From Actinomycetota bacterium (GTDB taxonomy: Bacteria > Actinomycetota > Actinomycetes > Mycobacteriales > Micromonosporaceae), in the NCBI GenBank assembly GCA_005885115.1, contig VAXX01000137.1:1-7221 (forward strand): a DNA stretch of 7,221 bases. Reading direction: 5' to 3'. The notes beneath the pieces are model-generated. The model ran no database searches. It saw only the letters and a program-made list of their open reading frames with translations, and was not told the origin of the DNA. Positions 1-4,286 of this stretch are shown piece by piece. The translations under genes and the position numbers were made by a program. Each line of letters opens with the position of its first letter. Position 1 is the stretch's first letter.

Positions 1-116
1 ACGCCCCGGCAGCGGCGGCTGAGCTCCCTGCAACCGTCGACGTCATCGGCCTCCACAGGTCTGCCGGACGTATCCCTCCCTCGGTGACGCTTGTCCCGTC
101 GAGCCAGTGAGCCTGC

Positions 117-122
117 TACACT
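117..122 (+). promoter_or_regulatory. Possible -10 element of the toxin-antitoxin promoter
   Basis: TACACT fits the actinobacterial -10 pattern TAnnnT and lies about 39 bases before the GTG start of the antitoxin. The best upstream -35 match is TTGTCC at 91-96, but its spacing of 20 bases is longer than usual. If this is the promoter, transcription would start near 129, inside the 9-bp direct repeats. This is a motif match only. Confidence 0.3.
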
Positions 123-125
123 TGC

Positions 126-152
126 TGCAGTTAGTGCAGTTAGTGCAGTTGG
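126..152 (+). repeat. Three tandem 9-bp repeats (TGCAGTTAG) before the antitoxin
   Basis: TGCAGTTAG occurs at 126-134 and 135-143, and a one-mismatch copy, TGCAGTTGG, at 144-152. The third copy runs into the antitoxin's Shine-Dalgarno sequence. The position between the putative -10 element and the start codon is where a toxin-antitoxin pair would bind to repress itself. An operator role is therefore plausible but is inferred from position only. Confidence 0.6.
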
Positions 153-155
153 AGG
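151..155 (+). promoter_or_regulatory. Shine-Dalgarno site fixing the antitoxin start at GTG 161
   Basis: GGAGG is followed by five bases and GTG at 161. The alternative in-frame ATG at 107 lies ahead of the probable -10 element. It would add 18 residues, partly encoded by the 9-bp repeats, so it is very unlikely to be used. Confidence 0.7.
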
Positions 156-160
156 TCATC

Positions 161-544
161 GTGAGCGATCTGTTGGTGCGAGACGCCGAGGCCATCCACC
201 GTGCTCTGGCGAAGGCTGGCGACGAGGTACGAGTGGCGCTGTCGCGGGAGACGGCCGAGTTGGTGGCCCGGCTGGTCGACGCCCGGGTGCGGGGCGAGGA
301 GATCCTCGTTACGGCCGGGAATGCCGAGGTGACCCCGACCGAGGCGGCGGTGCTGCTGGGAATGTCACGCCCGCAGGTTCGCAAGCTGATGGACCGAGGC
401 CTGCTTGAGTTCCGCAAGGTCGGCACGCACCACCGCATCCGGGTGTCCTCGATCCGCGCATTCCTCGATGCCGAGCGCCCCCGTCGGCGCGAGGCGATGG
501 CCGACCTGGCCGCGGTGCAGAACGAGCTCGGCCTCACCGAATGA
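161..544 (+). CDS. Excisionase-like HTH antitoxin of a PIN toxin-antitoxin pair
   Basis: A 127-residue protein. The N-terminal half (about residues 1-50) is helical and charged. Residues 57-105 form a MerR/excisionase-type helix-turn-helix (HTH_17-like): a TPTEAAVLLGMSR helix pair, then a KLMDRGLL recognition helix, and a wing with KVGTHHRIR leading to a helix ending FLDAER. The short acidic-basic tail at 106-127 could wrap the toxin. In this family the HTH protein binds its own promoter and neutralises the partner PIN ribonuclease. The stop overlaps the next start as ATGA at 541-544, so the pair is translationally coupled. The GTG start is chosen on the GGAGG at 151. The family call is firm; the antitoxin role rests on the adjacent PIN gene. 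Confidence 0.82.
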   Translation: MSDLLVRDAEAIHRALAKAGDEVRVALSRETAELVARLVDARVRGEEILVTAGNAEVTPTEAAVLLGMSRPQVRKLMDRGLLEFRKVGTHHRIRVSSIRAFLDAERPRRREAMADLAAVQNELGLTE

Positions 545-1137
545 CCGACCCCGTTGGCGAAGTCGATCTGGTCCGCGTCGTCCTCGCCGACGCCAACGTC
601 CTGTACTCCCGCGTACTGCGGGACTATCTCCTCTACGCCGCCGACCAGGAGATCATTACCATCACCTGGAGTGAGCAGATCCTCGCCGAGGTCATCGAGC
701 ACCTCGAACAGAACGTGGCCGGTTTCGATCATGCTTCCGGCGAGCGGTTGGTGCGCGCCATGAACCGGGCATTCCCCTTCGCTGAGATCGACCCGAGCGA
801 GGAGCATTGGCGCGTGCTGGCCGAGGTGGCGCTTCCCGACGAGGACGACCGGCATGTCCTGGCTGCGGCTGTGGCCGCCGAGGCGACGGTGCTGTGCACC
901 TCCAACGTGAAGGACTTCCCGGTCGTCGCCCTGGGACCACTCGGCATCGAGGTTCTCACCCCAGACCAACTCTTGAGCCGGCTCGTAGCTGAATACGCGC
1001 CACAGATGCTCATCGCCCACCGGACTGCAGTCGCGTCGCTGAAGAGCGCGACCGACGAGTCAACCATCGCGGCGCTGCGTAGGGCCGGCGCCGCGGCGAC
1101 TGCCACGCTGATGGCCCGCTTGCTCGACCTGGGATGA
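541..1137 (+). CDS. PIN-domain toxin (VapC-like ribonuclease)
   Basis: A 198-residue protein with a PIN nuclease fold at about residues 12-140. The acidic metal-binding positions are visible: D17 in LADANVL, E50 in ILAEVIEH, D103 in DEDDRHVLAAA and D125 in SNVKDF. Such enzymes use Mg or Mn to cut RNA and are blocked by their antitoxin. It looks intact. After the PIN core there is an unusually long helical tail of about 55 residues (about 143-198, alanine- and arginine-rich); many VapC toxins stop near 130-140. The gene overlaps the antitoxin stop by four bases (ATGA) and probably depends on it for translation. The residue pattern fits the PIN_3-type 'putative toxin component' family better than classic mycobacterial VapC. 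Its RNA target cannot be read from the sequence. Confidence 0.85.
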   Translation: MTDPVGEVDLVRVVLADANVLYSRVLRDYLLYAADQEIITITWSEQILAEVIEHLEQNVAGFDHASGERLVRAMNRAFPFAEIDPSEEHWRVLAEVALPDEDDRHVLAAAVAAEATVLCTSNVKDFPVVALGPLGIEVLTPDQLLSRLVAEYAPQMLIAHRTAVASLKSATDESTIAALRRAGAAATATLMARLLDLG

Positions 1138-1247
1138 ACGATGGTTCGTAGTGGAATCCCTGGTGCAGCCGGATCTGTTGAGACGGCAGCCACGCCAGCG
1201 TCGCCGGCCGGGTGTCCGTCACGGGACCCGGGGAAGGTGACCGACAC

Positions 1248-2405
1248 TCAACGCCCTGGCTTGGCCGGCCGGCTTGTTCCGGGCCAGCCGGACGTGGCCA
1301 CGGTGTGCCGGTACCGTGGCCTTAACCAGCCCGCCCGGCCGCGCGGATAACTTGCCATCAGCCGAGGCGGATGGACTGGGTGGGGGCTTCGGCCATGACG
1401 GAGGCGGGCGGGGCGCCGGCGACCCGGGGCGGGCCCGCCGCGGTTCAGCGGTACCCGCCGGGGCGGCTCGCCGGGGCCGGACCGGACCAGGATGCTCGTG
1501 CCATTCGTACTCGTGTCGGTCGCCTGTACGGTGTTCCCGCGCAGCTCGACCAGGACGTGACTGCGGCTGACCCAGCGCAGGCCCTGCTCGTCGAGCGCCA
1601 GACCGATGCCGACGCCGTCCTCCTCCTCGGGGGCCCGCCCGACCACCACGGGGTCCGCCTCGGTGACCACGAACCGGTGCCAGGACACGCCCTTGACCCG
1701 TACGGACATCGTGACGGCCCGGGGACGTACCCCGAAGTCCTGAAGCGGTACGCCGTGCCGGGGACAGTGCGGTACGCCGCCGACGAGCTGCGGCGGCGGC
1801 TGGCTCACCGCCTCCCGGGGCTCCTCGGTGGGCGGTGGCCCGAACGGGTCGGGCTCGCGCGTCCCGGGCGCGCCGAAGCTCGGGCAGCTCCGTTCCGGGC
1901 AGCGCCAGGTGCGGCTGAACACGCTGGCCGGCGCCGCCGGGCCGGGGCCGGGCAGTTGCGGGATGAGCTGCGGACCGGTGGGTCCGGGGGCCGGCGCGTA
2001 CGACAGGCCGGGGTACCCGCCCGGGCTGCGGGTCAGCAGCGGGAGGCCGGTCAGCGCCGCGACCTCGCGGATCCGCGACGCGGCGGCCGGACCGCCGGCC
2101 CGGACCACCTCGACCTTGCCGTCGTCGGACCAGCGTCGGATCACCATGCGTTCGTTGGCGGTCAGGTCCGTGTCGGACATCAGCGCCCGGTCTGCCACGG
2201 CGTACATCGCGACGGCGCCGTCGGACAGGTGCCGGGCGAGCGCGTCGATGACCAGGCCGAGCCGGAGCAGGTGGGCGGGGCGGCCACCGTCGAGGTCGGC
2301 GAGCCGGACCACCTCGGCGAGGTCGACGACCCCACCGGCCGCCGTCGGGTCGGTGCTGATGCGCCGCTCGATCGCGTCGAGTACGTGGCTGACCCCGAAC
2401 CGCAC
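1248..2405 (-). CDS. PIN/NYN-like, zinc-ribbon and FHA domain protein, apparently frameshifted near its 3' end
   Basis: The uninterrupted frame gives 385 residues. About residues 8-130 resemble a PIN/NYN-type nuclease fold: VVDLAEVVRL with D28, then GGRPAHLLRLGLVIDAL, then MYAVADRAL with D72. The usual later acidic positions are not evident, so the nuclease may be inactive. A Pro/Gly-rich linker holds C169 and C174 and, later, C214 and H217, a likely zinc ribbon. The FHA domain follows at about 245-340, with GR 256-257, SRSH 280-283 and STNGT 299-303; FHA domains bind phosphothreonine. After LNRG this frame turns into arginine/proline-rich sequence with poor third-position GC, while the neighbouring frame stays open with excellent GC3 to TGA at 1358. 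The true product is probably about 348 residues. GTG 2405 is preferred over GTG 2420 because AAGGGGG lies five bases before it. Confidence 0.75.
   Translation of the reverse strand: MRFGVSHVLDAIERRISTDPTAAGGVVDLAEVVRLADLDGGRPAHLLRLGLVIDALARHLSDGAVAMYAVADRALMSDTDLTANERMVIRRWSDDGKVEVVRAGGPAAASRIREVAALTGLPLLTRSPGGYPGLSYAPAPGPTGPQLIPQLPGPGPAAPASVFSRTWRCPERSCPSFGAPGTREPDPFGPPPTEEPREAVSQPPPQLVGGVPHCPRHGVPLQDFGVRPRAVTMSVRVKGVSWHRFVVTEADPVVVGRAPEEEDGVGIGLALDEQGLRWVSRSHVLVELRGNTVQATDTSTNGTSILVRSGPGEPPRRVPLNRGGPAPGRRRPARLRHGRSPHPVHPPRLMASYPRGRAGWLRPRYRHTVATSGWPGTSRPAKPGR
1296..1321. terminator. Hairpin between convergent genes
   Basis: GGCCACGGT at 1296-1304 pairs perfectly with ACCGTGGCC at 1313-1321, giving a 9-bp GC-rich stem with an 8-base loop. 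There is no real U tract (plus strand continues TTAA), which is common for actinobacterial terminators. It lies between the toxin gene end and the minus-strand FHA gene. It is 36 bases beyond the TGA at 1358-1360, the likely authentic end of that gene. It could end transcription from either side. Confidence 0.5.
1358..1445 (-). other. Probable true 3' end of the FHA gene in a shifted frame
   Basis: On the minus strand, the frame one base later than the main FHA frame has G or C at nearly every third position. It ends in about 18 residues including SVMAEAPTQSIRLG and a TGA at 1360-1358. It is blocked upstream by a TGA at 1447-1445, so the switch must lie between there and roughly 1400, within a run of G and C bases. 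The distance from GTG 2405 to this stop is 349 codons plus one base, consistent with a single extra base. Confidence 0.6.
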
Positions 2406-2410
2406 GCTGA

Positions 2411-2418
2411 CCCCCTTC
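2411..2418 (-). promoter_or_regulatory. Shine-Dalgarno site supporting the FHA gene start at 2405
   Basis: Read on the minus strand, GAAGGGGG is followed by five bases and GTG at 2405-2403. The longer start (GTG at 2420) has no comparable purine tract at a suitable distance. Confidence 0.5.
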
Positions 2419-2433
2419 ACCCCGGTACCCGCA

Positions 2434-2439
2434 TATCAT
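2434..2439 (+). promoter_or_regulatory. Possible -10 element for the membrane protein gene
   Basis: TATCAT is a close match to TATAAT in the 59-base gap between the divergent FHA gene and the membrane protein gene. No good -35 hexamer is seen at 16-18 bases. It overlaps the alternative ATG at 2438, which argues for translation from ATG 2465. Weak, motif-based call. Confidence 0.25.
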
Positions 2440-2464
2440 GCTCGCTGCAACGGACACTGAGAGT

Positions 2465-2974
2465 ATGGACCCTGGATTGGACATCCCCGAGCCGCATGAG
2501 GCAACCGAGGTACGGACGGTCCCCTGGTGGGTCGGTCCGGCCTTCGGGCTGCTGGCCCTGGGTACCGTCCCCTGGGTCATCTTCCTGGCCGTCACGCTGC
2601 CGCACCATGCGACGTTTGCGCACTACCGGGCGGTCTGGGTGGGCTTTGACAGTGGCCTGATCGCGGTGCTCGCCCTGACCGCGCTGCTGGCCTGGTGGGC
2701 CCGCCCTGAGGTGGCGCTCACCTCGACCGCCGCCGCGACGATGCTGCTGGTGGACGCCTGGTTCGACGTGATGACCACGCCGGCCCGTCACGGTCTGCTG
2801 ATGGCGGTGGTGCTGGCGGTACTGGTGGAGCTGCCGCTGGCGGGGATCTGCCTGTGGATCGCGCGGCACGCCGAGCAGGTCATGGAGTACCGCGTGATGG
2901 TGCTCGTCCGGCGGGCGCGGCGGGTCGAACGCCGGCTGGCCCGCCGTACCGTGATCGAGCGCGCCAAGCCCTGA
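2465..2974 (+). CDS. Four-helix integral membrane protein of unknown function
   Basis: A 169-residue protein that I do not recognise. A short acidic N-terminus (MDPGLDIPEP) is followed by four hydrophobic segments at about residues 24-45, 61-79, 84-101 and 110-132. The tail at 133-169 is strongly basic (many arginines), so it is probably cytoplasmic under the positive-inside rule, which would put the N-terminus inside too. No catalytic motif is visible. The start is uncertain: ATG 2438 in the same frame would add nine residues, but neither has a convincing ribosome site and 2438 overlaps a possible -10 element. It is divergent from the FHA gene and convergent with the NlpC/P60 gene, two bases separating their stop codons. 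GC3 is high, and the protein looks like a normal resident gene. Confidence 0.75.
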   Translation: MDPGLDIPEPHEATEVRTVPWWVGPAFGLLALGTVPWVIFLAVTLPHHATFAHYRAVWVGFDSGLIAVLALTALLAWWARPEVALTSTAAATMLLVDAWFDVMTTPARHGLLMAVVLAVLVELPLAGICLWIARHAEQVMEYRVMVLVRRARRVERRLARRTVIERAKP

Positions 2975-2976
2975 CC

Positions 2977-3981
2977 TCAGCCGGGGACGGGCCGGCCGTA
3001 CCCGTGGATGGGCGCCTCGTCGATCGGGGCGATGGAGACCGGCTCCCCGACCGTGGGGGCGTGGATGATCCGGTCGTCGCCGACGTACATCCCGACGTGG
3101 TGGATGTTGCCGTAGTAGAACACCAGGTCACCGGGTTGCAGGTCGGCGCGCGACACGTGGGCCACCTGGGCCCACTGCATCGCGGCGCTGTGCGGCAGGC
3201 TGACCCCGGCCGCGTGCCACGCGGCCATGGTGAGCCCGGAGCAGTCGTAGCTCTCCGGCCCCGCCGCGCCCCACTGGTACGGGCGGCCGAGCTGGCCGTA
3301 CGCGTACCGGATCGCGATCCCGGCGGGGCCGGGCAGGTACGGCGGGACGTACCGGTCGTGCGGGAAGTACGGTAGGCGGCCGCCGTACAGGGTGTACCGG
3401 AGCCGGCTGAGCTGCTCGATCTGCGTCTCGATCTCGGCGCGCTTGATCGCCAGGTCGGCGCGTTGGACCCGTTGCTGGGCCAGGAGCGCGTCGAGGTCGG
3501 CCTGCTGCTGCTCGTACCGCTGCTGCACCTGGTCCAGGGCGCCCACCTCGCGCCGGGTCACCCAGCTCAGGTGGTCGAGGATGGTCAACTGGTCGAGCAG
3601 CGTGCGCGGGGAGCCGGCCGCGATCAGCGCGGTGAGCGGGGAGCCGTCGAGGTGCTCGTAGAGGCTGGCGGAGTACCGGCCGATCCGCTTCTCCAGCTCG
3701 CCCATCGCCGCCTGTACCGGCGCCATCTGCGCGAGCAGCGCGGCCTTGCGCGCCTGCGTGGCGGCCAGCCGCACCTGGGTGCCGTTGTACTGCTCGATCA
3801 CCGTCTCCAGTTGCTGCGCCGCGGCGCCCAGCTGCTGGGCCAGCTGACCGGGGGACGGCTTGGCGGCGGCCGCGCCGGGGGCGAGCAGTCCGGCGAGCGC
3901 CGCGCCCAGCAGCGCCGCGCCCGCCGCCCGCCTCGCGGCGCGGCGGGCGGGAGAAGCGGCAAGGGTACGGCATGATCGCAC
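2977..3981 (-). CDS. Secreted NlpC/P60 peptidoglycan endopeptidase with coiled-coil N-terminus
   Basis: A 334-residue protein from GTG 3981. Residues 1-40 look like a signal peptide: a basic stretch (PARRAARR), a hydrophobic Ala/Leu core and an AAAA end before K41. Residues 45-198 are a long Gln/Ala/Leu-rich coiled coil, as in RipA-type cell wall hydrolases. The NlpC/P60 domain covers about 221-334, with catalytic C247 in YDCSGL, H295 in HHVGMYV and H307 in IIHAPT. Such enzymes cut stem peptides of peptidoglycan outside the cell, often during septation. The frame stays open up to ATG 4098, but that start would overlap the copper operator and copZ and bury the signal peptide. GTG 3999 is the main alternative. 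Shine-Dalgarno sequences are weak for both. Confidence 0.85.
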   Translation of the reverse strand: MRSCRTLAASPARRAARRAAGAALLGAALAGLLAPGAAAAKPSPGQLAQQLGAAAQQLETVIEQYNGTQVRLAATQARKAALLAQMAPVQAAMGELEKRIGRYSASLYEHLDGSPLTALIAAGSPRTLLDQLTILDHLSWVTRREVGALDQVQQRYEQQQADLDALLAQQRVQRADLAIKRAEIETQIEQLSRLRYTLYGGRLPYFPHDRYVPPYLPGPAGIAIRYAYGQLGRPYQWGAAGPESYDCSGLTMAAWHAAGVSLPHSAAMQWAQVAHVSRADLQPGDLVFYYGNIHHVGMYVGDDRIIHAPTVGEPVSIAPIDEAPIHGYGRPVPG

Positions 3982-4024
3982 GTCTGCCCAACGAGCCACG
4001 CCTTGACCCGGATGCGCGGTTTGA

Positions 4025-4038
4025 TACCCCTCGGGGTA
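4025..4038. promoter_or_regulatory. CsoR-like copper operator
   Basis: The 14-base element has perfect arms, TACCCC at 4025-4030 and GGGGTA at 4033-4038, around a TC centre. It matches the general G/C-tract dyad (TAccc...gggTA) bound by CsoR-family copper-sensing repressors. It sits 41 bases before the copZ start, exactly where a copZA operator is expected, and 43 bases before the divergent NlpC/P60 start. CsoR releases DNA when it binds Cu(I). No csoR gene lies in the window. The palindrome is seen directly; the regulator is inferred. Confidence 0.65.
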
Positions 4039-4079
4039 GCCTCGTTGCGTGGTCGTTCGCTTCCTCCGGAGGGGGAGAG

Positions 4080-4286
4080 ATGACTGTCTCTCAGACATAC
4101 ACCGTCACCGGAATGACCTGCGGGCACTGCGTCCAGGCGGTGACTGAGGAACTGACCCGGCTGCCGGGCGTCCACGACGTCGCCGTGGACCTCAACACCG
4201 GCGCGGTGACGGTGCGCAGCGACGGGCAGGTGCCGCTGGACGAGGTACGCGCAGCGGTCGACGAGGCGGGGTATGCGCTGGCCTGA
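4080..4286 (+). CDS. copZ: CopZ-like copper chaperone (HMA domain)
   Basis: A 68-residue protein consisting of one heavy-metal-associated ferredoxin-like fold. The metal site is GMTCGHC with C14 and C17, followed by a helix and the pattern [15 protein letters not shown], and it ends with EAGYALA, all typical of CopZ. It binds Cu(I) in the cytoplasm and passes it to the export ATPase or the copper sensor. The start at ATG 4080 has an excellent GGAGG at 4068-4072, seven bases upstream; upstream extension of the frame is open but carries no domain. It overlaps the next frame by 14 bases, so the genes are cotranscribed and probably translationally coupled. The CsoR-like dyad 41 bases upstream predicts copper induction. 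Confidence 0.9.
   Translation: MTVSQTYTVTGMTCGHCVQAVTEELTRLPGVHDVAVDLNTGAVTVRSDGQVPLDEVRAAVDEAGYALA

Noticed and set aside
1..106. Possible end of an upstream gene at the left edge
   Set aside because: Plus-strand frames close at 22, 87 and 110. The reading frame with stop at 110 has fair codon use at first, but the stretch is too short to decide.
126..152. CRISPR-like array
   Set aside because: Units are only 9 bp and directly adjacent with no spacers.
43..1020. 325-residue open frame on the minus strand
   Set aside because: It lies opposite the well-supported antitoxin and PIN genes, shows no domain, and turns into low-complexity Ser/Arg/Thr sequence. It is a GC-rich shadow.
1141..1350. 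Small plus-strand open frame directly after the PIN toxin
   Set aside because: No ribosome site, no recognisable domain, poor codon pattern, and it crosses the hairpin at 1296-1321. The gap is treated as intergenic.
1371..2660. 429-residue open frame on the plus strand
   Set aside because: It is antisense to the FHA-domain gene, runs into the membrane protein gene in another frame, and has Gly/Arg/Pro-rich composition without motifs.
3972..4079. N-terminal extension of copZ to ATG 3972
   Set aside because: It would cover the operator and ribosome site and add 36 residues with no domain. ATG 4080 has an excellent Shine-Dalgarno sequence.
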